A stretch of 64,000 nt of DNA, taken from contig NZ_JBNARB010000011.1 in NCBI RefSeq assembly GCF_049723235.1, positions 4,669 through 68,668 of the forward strand, given 5' to 3'. The stretch is from Thermovenabulum sp049723235 (GTDB lineage: Bacteria > Bacillota > Thermosediminibacteria > Thermosediminibacterales > Thermosediminibacteraceae). The stretch's first letter is position 1. Each line of letters starts with the position of its first letter. This document shows positions 18,833 through 26,469 of the stretch, in pieces. A model generated the notes under the pieces. The model was not told the origin of the DNA. It saw nothing but the letters and a program-made list of their open reading frames with translations, and ran no database searches. A program made the translations under genes and the position numbers.

Positions 18833-19181
18833 TGTGCTTCTACCTCTAATTGGATTATTACTGGGTATTATAATAGGACTTGTTTATCCCATATATATTC
18901 CCGTTAATTATGCACCGTATGTTTCTATCGCCGTACTTGCCGCATTGGATTCGGTTTTTGGGGGATTAAAGGCTGTAGGTGAAAATAATTTTGATGTATA
19001 CGTATTTATAACTGGTTTCTTTACAAATGCTTTACTTGCCGGGTTCCTGGCTTATATAGGAGATAGGCTTGGAATTCCAATATATTTGGCTGCTATTTTT
19101 GTATTTGGTGTACGTATATTCCAGAATTTAGCTATTATTCGTCGGGATTTTTTGAACAAATTTTTAAAAAATCAAAAATAA
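18825..19181 (+). CDS. sbp: Small basic protein (DUF1290)
   Basis: This 118-residue integral membrane protein has about four hydrophobic helices. It includes the family segment SIAVLAALDSVFGGLKA and ends in a basic tail. It is the counterpart of B. subtilis Sbp, which sits between divIB and ftsA. The start is taken as GTG 18825, 8 nt after GGAG. This overlaps the DUF881 stop codon by 8 nt and implies translational coupling. GTG 18834 is an alternative. No biochemical function is known for the family. Confidence 0.88.
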   Translation: MNNVLLPLIGLLLGIIIGLVYPIYIPVNYAPYVSIAVLAALDSVFGGLKAVGENNFDVYVFITGFFTNALLAGFLAYIGDRLGIPIYLAAIFVFGVRIFQNLAIIRRDFLNKFLKNQK

Positions 19182-19192
19182 TTTTTTATAAA

Positions 19193-19219
19193 AAAGGAAA
19201 TTACGCATAAATGTGGAAT
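19193..19219 (+). promoter_or_regulatory. Sigma-H-type promoter upstream of ftsA-ftsZ
   Basis: AAAGGAAAT (19193-19201), 11 nt, then GTGGAAT (19213-19219) matches every defined position of the Bacillus sigma-H consensus RnAGGAwWW-N11/12-RnnGAAT. In B. subtilis one of the ftsAZ promoters is sigma-H dependent, raising FtsZ at the start of sporulation. Confidence 0.7.
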
Positions 19220-19259
19220 AATTTTAATATGCCTTACCCAAAAAAGGGGAGGTGAAGGC

Positions 19260-20477
19260 TTGGCAAGAAATGAAATAATAACTGGAATTGATCTGGGAAG
19301 CTCCAAGGTGTGCTGTTTAGTTGCAGAAATAAATGAATCCGGGAATATTGATATTCTTGGATATGGTATTTCTCCATCCTCCTATTTGAAAAAAGGCAAT
19401 GTGGTTAACATAGAAGGTTTGACCAGGTCGATTAACGATGCGGTTAATCAAGCTGAAACAATGGCCAACCTTAAAATTGAAGAAGCTGTGGTAGGGCTCT
19501 CTTTGATGAACGTAGATATTTTAAGAAATAAAGGGGTAGTAGCAATACCCAAAAGTACCAGTGAAATTACCGGTCAGGATGTAGAAAGGGTTATACAGGC
19601 TGCAAAAATTCTTGCAATTTCTCCCGACAGGGATGTGGTTCAGGTAATTCCGAGAGAATTTATAGTTGATGGTTGTGAGGGTATTAATGACCCTGTAGGG
19701 ATGGTTGGGACAAGGCTTGAGGTTGATTCTTATATTATAACGGCTCCGATAACCGTTATGCAAAATATTCAGAAATGCTTTCAAAGAGCAGGTATTTTAA
19801 TCCATAATATTTATTTAAAACCCTTTGCAGTAAAAAAAATATTATTATCCTGGGATGAAATTGAAATGGGAGTAGCTCTGATAGATGTAGGAGCTACAAT
19901 TACCGAAATAGCAGTTTTTAAAGGAAACGATATTGTAAAGTACGCTACATTGCCTGTAGGAGGAGATTATATTACAAACGATATTGCTGTTGGATTGAGG
20001 CTACCTTTTAATTATGCCGAAATCATTAAAAGACGATATGCCTGCGCCCAGGAAAGCTTGGCTTCTGAAAAGCAGGAAATTGAAATTCAAAGCATAGGAG
20101 AAGTTTCTACAAGAAGGATTAACCAAAAAGAATTGGCTTCGATTATTGAACCCAGGGTTCATGAAATAATAAGCCTGATAAAAAGAGAACTGGAATTTGA
20201 TAATCAAAAGATTAATTTAGCTGCAGGTGGAGTAATAACGGGTAGCGGTTTGCTTCCCATAAGAGGTGCGATCGACCTGGCACAAAAAATATTAGGTATG
20301 CCTCTAAGAGGCGGCAAAACTGAAATGTACGGCTATGATCAAACATTTACCGTTTGTTTGGGGCTTTTGAGCAGTGTTATTTCTTCTATTAATTTTAACA
20401 GGAAAATTATAGAAAAACAAAAGCAAAGAGTTTCTTTTTTAGAAAGGGCAAAAAGGTTTTTAAGAGAATATTTTTAG
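19260..20477 (+). CDS. ftsA: Cell division protein FtsA
   Basis: FtsA is the actin-like membrane tether of the Z ring. The 405-residue protein has the ASKHA phosphate loop ITGIDLGSSKVCCLVAE and the 1C subdomain insertion. A second nucleotide-binding segment, ALIDVGATITEIAVF, lies near 205. The amphipathic C-terminus FLERAKRFLREYF is the membrane-targeting helix. TTG 19260 follows AAGGGGAGGTG. It lies 20 nt upstream of ftsZ in the same operon. Confidence 0.95.
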   Translation: MARNEIITGIDLGSSKVCCLVAEINESGNIDILGYGISPSSYLKKGNVVNIEGLTRSINDAVNQAETMANLKIEEAVVGLSLMNVDILRNKGVVAIPKSTSEITGQDVERVIQAAKILAISPDRDVVQVIPREFIVDGCEGINDPVGMVGTRLEVDSYIITAPITVMQNIQKCFQRAGILIHNIYLKPFAVKKILLSWDEIEMGVALIDVGATITEIAVFKGNDIVKYATLPVGGDYITNDIAVGLRLPFNYAEIIKRRYACAQESLASEKQEIEIQSIGEVSTRRINQKELASIIEPRVHEIISLIKRELEFDNQKINLAAGGVITGSGLLPIRGAIDLAQKILGMPLRGGKTEMYGYDQTFTVCLGLLSSVISSINFNRKIIEKQKQRVSFLERAKRFLREYF

Positions 20478-20497
20478 CAGCTCAAGGGGGTAATAAA

Positions 20498-21547
20498 GTG
20501 CTAGAATTTGATGTACCTTTACAGCAGTTTGCAAATATAAAGGTTATTGGGATTGGTGGTGGCGGTAATAATGCCGTAAACAGGATGATTGACGCCGGTT
20601 TAAAAGGAGTAGAATTTATAGCAATTAATACCGATGCTCAGGCACTTTATCTGTCAAAGGCTGACAAAAAAATACAAATAGGAGAAAAATTGACAAAAGG
20701 ACTCGGTGCCGGCGCAAATCCCGATATCGGTAGAAAAGCTGCAGAAGAGAGTAAGGCAGAAATCGAAGAAGCAATTAAAGGAGCTGACATGATATTTATT
20801 ACCGCAGGCATGGGGGGAGGAACGGGCACGGGAGCAGCACCAATTGTCGCTGAAATTTCCAAAAATATGGGAATTTTAACCGTAGGAGTTGTAACAAAGC
20901 CCTTTACTTTTGAAGGAAGGCGCAGAATGGCTCATGCTGAAATGGGAATAAACAATTTAAAGGCATGCGTTGATACGCTCATTACTATACCGAACGACCG
21001 ACTGCTATCAATTGCAGAAAAAAAGACATCTATACTGGAAGCCTTTAGAATAGCCGATGATATTTTAAGACAGGGTGTTCAGGGTATTTCGGACCTTATC
21101 GCTGTTCCGGGGTTGATAAATCTGGATTTTGCCGATGTCAGGACGATTATGATGGATACGGGTCTTGCCCATATGGGTATTGGCCGGGGAACCGGAGAGA
21201 ACAGAGCCTTGGAGGCTGCAAAGCAGGCTGTATCAAGTCCTTTACTTGAGACTTCAATTGAAGGTGCTAAAGGAGTACTGTTAAATATTACGGGAAGCAG
21301 TAATTTGGGCATTTTAGAAGTAAATGAAGCTGCTGAATTTATTTCCGCAGCCGCTGATCCCGATGCTAATATTATTTTTGGTGCGGTAATCGACGAAAAA
21401 TTACAGGATGAGATTAGGATAACGGTTATTGCCACGGGATTTGAACAAAAAGAAAAACTTCCTAAGCAGGAGGAAATAATAAATATTAATTTTGACGAAA
21501 GTGATCTTGAAATTCCTGCCTTCTTAAGACGGGGAAGAAAAAGATAA
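20498..21547 (+). CDS. ftsZ: Cell division protein FtsZ
   Basis: FtsZ is the tubulin-like GTPase that forms the division ring. The 349-residue protein has the N-terminal GIGGGGNNAVNRMI loop, the tubulin signature GGGTGTGAAP, the T7-loop segment NLDFADVRTIM with its catalytic Asp, and a short linker. It ends in the conserved tail DLEIPAFLRR that binds FtsA and SepF. GTG 20498 follows AAGGGGG. A strong terminator overlaps the stop codon. Confidence 0.98.
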   Translation: MLEFDVPLQQFANIKVIGIGGGGNNAVNRMIDAGLKGVEFIAINTDAQALYLSKADKKIQIGEKLTKGLGAGANPDIGRKAAEESKAEIEEAIKGADMIFITAGMGGGTGTGAAPIVAEISKNMGILTVGVVTKPFTFEGRRRMAHAEMGINNLKACVDTLITIPNDRLLSIAEKKTSILEAFRIADDILRQGVQGISDLIAVPGLINLDFADVRTIMMDTGLAHMGIGRGTGENRALEAAKQAVSSPLLETSIEGAKGVLLNITGSSNLGILEVNEAAEFISAAADPDANIIFGAVIDEKLQDEIRITVIATGFEQKEKLPKQEEIININFDESDLEIPAFLRRGRKR

Positions 21548-21580
21548 AAAAAGAGCGCATTATGCGCTCTTTTTTATTTT
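21547..21580 (+). terminator. Rho-independent terminator of the dcw cluster
   Basis: AAAAAAGAGCGCA (21547-21559) pairs with TGCGCTCTTTTTT (21563-21575) around a 3-nt loop and runs into further T residues. Confidence 0.92.
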
Positions 21581-21593
21581 TTATTAAATTTAA

Positions 21594-21633
21594 AACGACA
21601 TTTTTCTTTAATGTTTGTTGATAAAATTTATCA
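21594..21633 (+). promoter_or_regulatory. Candidate control region of spoIIGA (weak 0A-like box and perfect palindrome)
   Basis: On the minus strand 21594-21600 reads TGTCGTT, matching the Spo0A box TGTCGAA at 5 of 7 positions. TGATAAA (21619-21625) and TTTATCA (21627-21633) form a perfect palindrome around one A. In B. subtilis spoIIG is a Spo0A-activated sigma-A promoter with an unusual spacer. I cannot pick a convincing -35/-10 pair here. Confidence 0.25.
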
Positions 21634-21684
21634 TAAATACCTGAAAAAATGAATATATATTTTTTATAGCCGGGTAGTGAAAAA

Positions 21685-22575
21685 ATGGTTATCTATATTG
21701 ATGTTGTTTTTTTAATAAATATGTTTATGAATTTCATAATTTTGTGGGCTACTTCCTTTGTTCTTCAAAAAAAAATTAAGTTTTGGAAAATGCTTTTCGG
21801 GGCCTTCATTGGAAATTTAGCCTTAATAGAAATGCTGTTACCGGAAAAAATGAATTATTTAGGGAAAATAATAAAATTCCTACTGCCTTTTGCCGTGGTG
21901 ATGACAAGTTTTAACCCCCGGAGCAAATTGGAGTTTTTTAGATTATTAATTGTTTTTATTTTTATGTCCTTTTTAACCGGGGCAATTACCTTAGCTTTTT
22001 ATTATCTTTTTAATTTGGACTATGTATTTAACTATCCTATAATAAATAATATTTCGATAAAATGGTGGTTATTACTATTAACTACCATATTCATTGTCTT
22101 ATTTTTAAAAGAAATATGGCCTAATTTTCTAAAAAAAGTGAATAAAGAAGATATGATCCTGGATATTCAATATACTTTGAATAACAGAAGTGGAAAGGCA
22201 AAAGCATTACTGGATACTGGACATGAATTAAAAGAACCGATAGATGGGCTTTTAGTAGTAATTATAGAATTAGAAAAAATTAGGGAGATTTTAGAACGTA
22301 AAGACTTTGATATAATAAAAAAATTTTATATAAATCCGGATTATAATAGTTTGGTAAATAATATCAGTGATGATATAAAAAAGAGATTGAGGATAATTCC
22401 CTATAAAACCATCGGTAATACGAACGGTATTCTACTTGGTATAAAGATAGATTTTTTAAAAATTTACTGGAAAGGAAAAACCTCAATTTTAGAAAATGTT
22501 ATACTGGGATTATTTGAAGGAGCACTTTCCTCCGATGGTAGTTACAGAGCATTAATAAATTATGATTTTATATAA
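21685..22575 (+). CDS. spoIIGA: Sporulation sigma-E factor-processing peptidase SpoIIGA
   Basis: SpoIIGA is the membrane-embedded aspartic protease that removes the pro-sequence of sigma-E after asymmetric division. The 296-residue protein has five hydrophobic segments within residues 1-142. The cytoplasmic protease domain that follows has active-site Asp177-Thr-Gly in LLDTGHEL. SpoIIR from the forespore triggers it in Bacillus. It lies directly upstream of its substrate sigE, as in other spore formers, and starts a new transcription unit after the ftsZ terminator. Confidence 0.93.
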   Translation: MVIYIDVVFLINMFMNFIILWATSFVLQKKIKFWKMLFGAFIGNLALIEMLLPEKMNYLGKIIKFLLPFAVVMTSFNPRSKLEFFRLLIVFIFMSFLTGAITLAFYYLFNLDYVFNYPIINNISIKWWLLLLTTIFIVLFLKEIWPNFLKKVNKEDMILDIQYTLNNRSGKAKALLDTGHELKEPIDGLLVVIIELEKIREILERKDFDIIKKFYINPDYNSLVNNISDDIKKRLRIIPYKTIGNTNGILLGIKIDFLKIYWKGKTSILENVILGLFEGALSSDGSYRALINYDFI

Positions 22576-22616
22576 ATAAAAAAAATAAAAAATTTAATCG
22601 TTCAGGGGGGAGATTT

Positions 22617-23354
22617 GTGTTTAGAATAATAATAGATTTTTTTAAAAATCACATTTATAGTATTAGGATTTTTATCAAGAGAAAACTTTTAAGATTTTTT
22701 AAAAAGCCGATTTATTATATCTCCGGAACAGAGACTTTACCACCACCTTTAACATTGGAGGAAGAAGCTCAGCTGCTAAAAAAATTGGAAGAAGGAGATT
22801 TTTCGGTAAGAAATGTATTGATTGAGAGAAATTTAAGATTGGTAGTATATATTGCGCGAAAATTTGAAAACACATATTGTCCCATTGAGGACCTGATATC
22901 CATCGGAACCATTGGACTTATTAAAGCGATAAACACCTACGATCCAACAAAAAGGATTAAGCTTGCCACATATGCCTCTAAATGTATTGAGAATGAAATT
23001 TTGATGTATTTGAGAAGGAATAATAAAAATACAGTGGAAGTTTCCATAGATGAACCTTTAAATACTGATTGGGATGGAAATGAATTGTTGCTTTCAGATA
23101 TTCTTGGAACGGACGGTGAAATAATCTATAAAAGTATTGAAGAGGACGTGGAAAAGGAGTTGTTAGGAATTGCCCTGAAAAAGTTACCAAAAAGAGAGCG
23201 ATCCATAATGGAACTCAGGTATGGGCTAAACGGAGGAAAAGAAAAAACGCAGAAAGAAGTTGCTGAAATCCTGGGAATCTCTCAATCATATATATCCAGA
23301 TTGGAAAAAAGAATAATAAAAAGGTTAAAAAGAGAAATCGTAAGGATGATGTAA
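22617..23354 (+). CDS. sigE: RNA polymerase sporulation sigma factor SigE (pro-form)
   Basis: SigE directs early mother-cell transcription. The 245-residue precursor has an amphipathic, basic pro-sequence of about 30 residues ending near YYISGTE, where SpoIIGA is expected to cut. It then has region 2 (RNLRLVVYIARKFEN, DLISIGTIGLIKA, KLATYASKCIENEI) and a region 4 helix-turn-helix (KTQKEVAEILGISQSYISR). GTG 22617 follows GGGGGGAG. It is co-transcribed with spoIIGA. Confidence 0.97.
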   Translation: MFRIIIDFFKNHIYSIRIFIKRKLLRFFKKPIYYISGTETLPPPLTLEEEAQLLKKLEEGDFSVRNVLIERNLRLVVYIARKFENTYCPIEDLISIGTIGLIKAINTYDPTKRIKLATYASKCIENEILMYLRRNNKNTVEVSIDEPLNTDWDGNELLLSDILGTDGEIIYKSIEEDVEKELLGIALKKLPKRERSIMELRYGLNGGKEKTQKEVAEILGISQSYISRLEKRIIKRLKREIVRMM

Positions 23355-23367
23355 AAATTTTTAAAAT

Positions 23368-23397
23368 GCATAAAAACTTCCCCCTCTGGCAAGAATT
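23368..23397 (+). promoter_or_regulatory. Sigma-F/sigma-G-type promoter of sigG
   Basis: GCATA (23368-23372), 15 nt, then GGCAAGAATT (23388-23397) fits the forespore consensus (GYWTA, GGNRANAHTR) at all but the last position. In B. subtilis sigG is transcribed by sigma-F and then by its own product. The implied start, near 23403, lies downstream of the left arm of the sigG leader inverted repeat. Confidence 0.65.
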
Positions 23398-23430
23398 AAA
23401 ATAAGAGAGTGGAAAGTTAGGGGGAAGTTT
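23374..23430 (+). repeat. Inverted repeat masking the sigG ribosome-binding site
   Basis: AAACTTCCCCC (23374-23384) is perfectly complementary to GGGGGAAGTTT (23420-23430) across a 35-nt loop. The right arm contains the AGGGGGAAG ribosome site of sigG, and the ATG follows at 23432. A read-through transcript from spoIIGA-sigE would carry both arms and hide the site. A transcript from the sigma-F-type promoter would lack the left arm. Confidence 0.8.
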
Positions 23431-23431
23431 T

Positions 23432-24205
23432 ATGAGTTTAAATAAAGTGGAAATATGCGGGGTGAATACTTCCAAGCTTCCGGTTTTATCCAACAGCAAA
23501 ATGAAAGAACTCTTTTTAAAAGCTAAAAATGGAGATAAGGAAGCAAGAGAAAAATTAATTTACGGCAATTTAAGGCTGGTATTGAGCGTAATTCAAAGGT
23601 TTACTAATAGAGGGGAATATGTGGATGATTTATTTCAGGTTGGTTGTATTGGACTTATGAAGGCAATAGATAATTTTGATTTAAATCAAAATGTTAAATT
23701 TTCCACTTATGCAGTCCCCATGATTATCGGTGAGATCAGGAGATATTTAAGGGATAACAACCCAATCCGGGTAAGCCGTTCTTTGCGGGATGTAGCGTAC
23801 AAAGCTTTGCAAATCAGGGATAATCTTGTCAATAAAAATTCCAGAGAGCCCTCTATAAATGAAATAGCAGAAGAAATGGAAGTTCCCCGGGAAGAAATAG
23901 TTTTAGCTTTGGACGCAATACAGGAACCCGTTTCTCTTTTTGAACCCATTTATCACGATGGAGGGGATCCCATATTTGTAATGGATCAAATTAGTGATGA
24001 TAAAAATAACGATGAAAATTGGTTGAAAAGCATTGCTATAAAAGAGGCTATGCAGAAGTTAAATGAGCGGGAGAAAATGATTTTAATGATGAGGTTTTTT
24101 GAAGGGAAAACTCAAATGGAAGTAGCCCAGGAAATAGGTATCTCCCAGGCTCAGGTATCAAGGCTTGAAAAATCCGCACTAAAACATATGAGAAAGTACA
24201 TTTAA
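23432..24205 (+). CDS. sigG: RNA polymerase sporulation sigma factor SigG
   Basis: SigG drives late forespore transcription after engulfment. The 257-residue protein has the N-terminal EICGVNTSKLPVL segment characteristic of SigG. Region 2 contains NLRLVLSVIQRF and DLFQVGCIGLMKAIDNFD, region 3 contains REPSINEIAEEM, and region 4 contains KTQMEVAQEIGISQAQVSR. It has no pro-sequence. It has its own sigma-F-type promoter and a leader hairpin that could block translation of read-through mRNA from sigE. Confidence 0.97.
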   Translation: MSLNKVEICGVNTSKLPVLSNSKMKELFLKAKNGDKEAREKLIYGNLRLVLSVIQRFTNRGEYVDDLFQVGCIGLMKAIDNFDLNQNVKFSTYAVPMIIGEIRRYLRDNNPIRVSRSLRDVAYKALQIRDNLVNKNSREPSINEIAEEMEVPREEIVLALDAIQEPVSLFEPIYHDGGDPIFVMDQISDDKNNDENWLKSIAIKEAMQKLNEREKMILMMRFFEGKTQMEVAQEIGISQAQVSRLEKSALKHMRKYI

Positions 24206-24219
24206 AAGGGGTGAAAAAA

Positions 24220-24372
24220 GTGCTAAAAAGATTAATAGCGTTAGTACTGATAATGCTTATCTTCGTATTGTATTATTTAACTCCAAAATCCATTGTAGCC
24301 TATAACACAAACAATTTGAATTTTGATAATACCTCAAAGACAAAGGTAGTAATGCAAATAAAAGAAGAATGA
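24220..24372 (+). CDS. Small membrane or secreted peptide, 50 residues
   Basis: GTG 24220 lies 6 nt after AAGGGGTG and opens a 50-codon frame directly behind sigG (14 nt gap). It begins MLKRLIALVLIMLIFVLYYL, a basic N-terminus followed by one strongly hydrophobic helix. A polar tail of about 25 residues ends in VVMQIKEE. The terminator overlaps its stop codon. I do not recognise the family. Its place in the sigG transcript suggests forespore expression, which is inference only. Confidence 0.6.
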   Translation: MLKRLIALVLIMLIFVLYYLTPKSIVAYNTNNLNFDNTSKTKVVMQIKEE

Positions 24373-24401
24373 AAGCCTCCTAAAAAGGCTTTTTATTTTT
24401 T
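24372..24401 (+). terminator. Rho-independent terminator after sigG and the small peptide gene
   Basis: AAAGCCT (24372-24378) and AGGCTTT (24386-24392) form a 7-bp stem with a 7-nt loop, followed by a T-rich run. Confidence 0.85.
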
Positions 24402-24466
24402 CTCATTTTATAAAAGGCGGTTTAATAAAATATTTATTAGAACTTAGAAATAATGGAGGGAATTGT

Positions 24467-24718
24467 ATGTTAAAAGCTACCGATTTGAGGCAAAAGGAGG
24501 TAATAAATATTTTTGATGGTAAAAAAATGGGATTTATAGTAGATATAGATATTGATACGGACTACGGGAAAATAAAATCTATTGTATTGCCCGGGGTTTC
24601 AAGAGGGTTTAATTTATTTTTGAGGAGTGAAGAAATTGAAATACCCTGGGAAAAGGTAAAAAAAATAGGAGAGGATGTAATACTTGTAGAATATCAGGAT
24701 ACATTAAAAAAAGGATAA
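24467..24718 (+). CDS. YlmC/YmxH family PRC-barrel sporulation protein
   Basis: This 83-residue single PRC-barrel domain begins MLKATDLRQKEVINIFDGKK and includes the GVSRGFNLFLRSEEIEIPWE stretch typical of the YlmC/YmxH family. It lies between sigG and the ylmD equivalent, as in other Firmicutes. It is a monocistronic unit with terminators on both sides. The molecular function is not known, and members are linked to sporulation by context. Confidence 0.88.
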   Translation: MLKATDLRQKEVINIFDGKKMGFIVDIDIDTDYGKIKSIVLPGVSRGFNLFLRSEEIEIPWEKVKKIGEDVILVEYQDTLKKG

Positions 24719-24719
24719 T

Positions 24720-24747
24720 AAGGCTTTAAAAGCCTTTTTATTTTTTG
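24720..24747 (+). terminator. Rho-independent terminator after ylmC-like gene
   Basis: AAGGCTTT (24720-24727) pairs with AAAGCCTT (24729-24736), leaving a very small loop, and a T-rich tail follows. Confidence 0.8.
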
Positions 24748-24793
24748 TATTAATGATTATAATTGAAGTGAAAGCAATAAGGGGGAATAAGTA

Positions 24794-26449
24794 TTGCGCT
24801 GGGAAATAAAAAAGAAGTTACAGCAACTAAAAGATTCGGAGCTTCCTTTAATTCAGATTAAAGAGTATGGTTCTGCTTTGGTGAATTTTGCCCTGGTTTT
24901 TCCGAATACCTATAATATCGGCATGACGAATTTGGGATTTCATTCTATATACCGGGAAGTTAACAAAAGAAAAGATTCTCTATGCCATAGGGCTTTTTTC
25001 TTCGGCAAGGGGTTTAAACCTTACACCATTGAAGCGCAAAAGGAAATTTCTTCATATGATATTATAGGTTTTTCTATATCTTATGAGATGGATTATATAA
25101 ATATCCTTGAAGTATTAAAGGAATCAAATATCCCTTTTCTTGCCCGGGACAGGGATTTCCCATTAGTTATGGCAGGAGGGCCTGCCGTTACATTTAATCC
25201 GGAACCTTTATCACAATTTTTTGATTTTTTCGTTATTGGTGAAGGGGAAGAGGTAATTCATGAGATAATGGAAGTGATGGAGGAAAATAAAACAGCAAAA
25301 AAAGAAGACGTATTAGAAATGCTTTCTCAAATAGAAGGGGTATACGTTCCGTTACTTTATAAGAAGGAAAGAGGCAGGATAAAGAAGCGCTATTTGAGAA
25401 ATCTTAATGATTTTTTTACGGAAACCGCGGTATTTACAAAGAATAACGAGTTTAAGGATATGTTTTTGATTGAGATTTCCCGCGGTTGCGGTAGGAACTG
25501 CAGGTTCTGTATGGCCGGATATTGCTACAGAATTCCGAGGATAAGGGATTTAGAAGTTGTCCTGAAAAGGGCGGAGTTTGCCAAAAAATTTACTGACAAA
25601 GTGGGTCTTGTAGGGGCGGCGGTATCGGATTACCCGGATATTGAAAAACTTTCCCGGGAATTGATGAAAAGGAATATTAAGTTTTCTGTTTCCTCTTTAA
25701 GGGCTGATTCCTTGGTTACCCCTCTCCTTGAGGGCCTTTCTTTCAGCAATCATAAAACCCTCACCGTTGCGCCTGAAGCTGGATCGGAAAGGCTAAGGAA
25801 AATAATAAATAAAGGGATAAAAGAGGAAGACATTTATAAAGCGGCAGAGGGAGCATTTAAATTCGGAATAAAAAATCTGAAACTTTATTATATGGTAGGT
25901 ATCCCTACCGAGAAAGATTCTGATATAGATGAGATGGTAGTTTTTTTAAAAAATCTGAAATACTTTATGATAAATATCGGGAATAAAACCGGGGAACTTA
26001 CAGTCAGCATTAATCCTTTTATACCTAAACCCTTTACTCCCTTCCAATGGTTTGGTATGGAAAAAGAAAATATATTGGAAGAAAGGATAAACAGGATAAA
26101 AAGCACTTTAAAACCCTTGGGGATAAAGGTAATAAATGAAAGCCCGAGATTGTCCGTAATACAAGCATCTTTAGCAAGAGGAGATAAGGAGAGCGGGAAT
26201 TTGATTTTAAAAGCCCACGAAAGAGGAGGCAAAACAACGGATTTTAAAAACATTGATATTAATGGGAAAGATATATATTTTTATGCCTATAGAAATTTAG
26301 ATTTATACGAAGAACTACCCTGGGATATAATTAACATGGGATTTGATGAGGAGTTACTAAAAAGAGAATATAAAAAGGCTTTGAAAGAAGAAAGTACGAG
26401 CCCCTGCACTAAAGAAAAATGTAAATTATGTATGATCTGTGAAAAATGA
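24794..26449 (+). CDS. Radical SAM protein with N-terminal B12-binding-like domain
   Basis: This 551-residue protein has a cobalamin-binding-like domain over about residues 30-160 and a radical SAM domain from about 220. The 4Fe-4S ligands are C232, C236 and C239 in GCGRNCRFC. It continues with a TVAPEAGSERLR segment and ends with a second cysteine cluster, CTKEKCKLCMICEK. It belongs to the family of clostridial B12/radical SAM proteins of unknown reaction. The gene overlaps the following ORF boundary closely, so it is probably co-transcribed with pgeF. The TTG start follows AGGGGGAA by 8 nt. Confidence 0.85.
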   Translation: MRWEIKKKLQQLKDSELPLIQIKEYGSALVNFALVFPNTYNIGMTNLGFHSIYREVNKRKDSLCHRAFFFGKGFKPYTIEAQKEISSYDIIGFSISYEMDYINILEVLKESNIPFLARDRDFPLVMAGGPAVTFNPEPLSQFFDFFVIGEGEEVIHEIMEVMEENKTAKKEDVLEMLSQIEGVYVPLLYKKERGRIKKRYLRNLNDFFTETAVFTKNNEFKDMFLIEISRGCGRNCRFCMAGYCYRIPRIRDLEVVLKRAEFAKKFTDKVGLVGAAVSDYPDIEKLSRELMKRNIKFSVSSLRADSLVTPLLEGLSFSNHKTLTVAPEAGSERLRKIINKGIKEEDIYKAAEGAFKFGIKNLKLYYMVGIPTEKDSDIDEMVVFLKNLKYFMINIGNKTGELTVSINPFIPKPFTPFQWFGMEKENILEERINRIKSTLKPLGIKVINESPRLSVIQASLARGDKESGNLILKAHERGGKTTDFKNIDINGKDIYFYAYRNLDLYEELPWDIINMGFDEELLKREYKKALKEESTSPCTKEKCKLCMICEK

Positions 26450-26469
26450 TTTTACGGGTGGTGCAAAAA

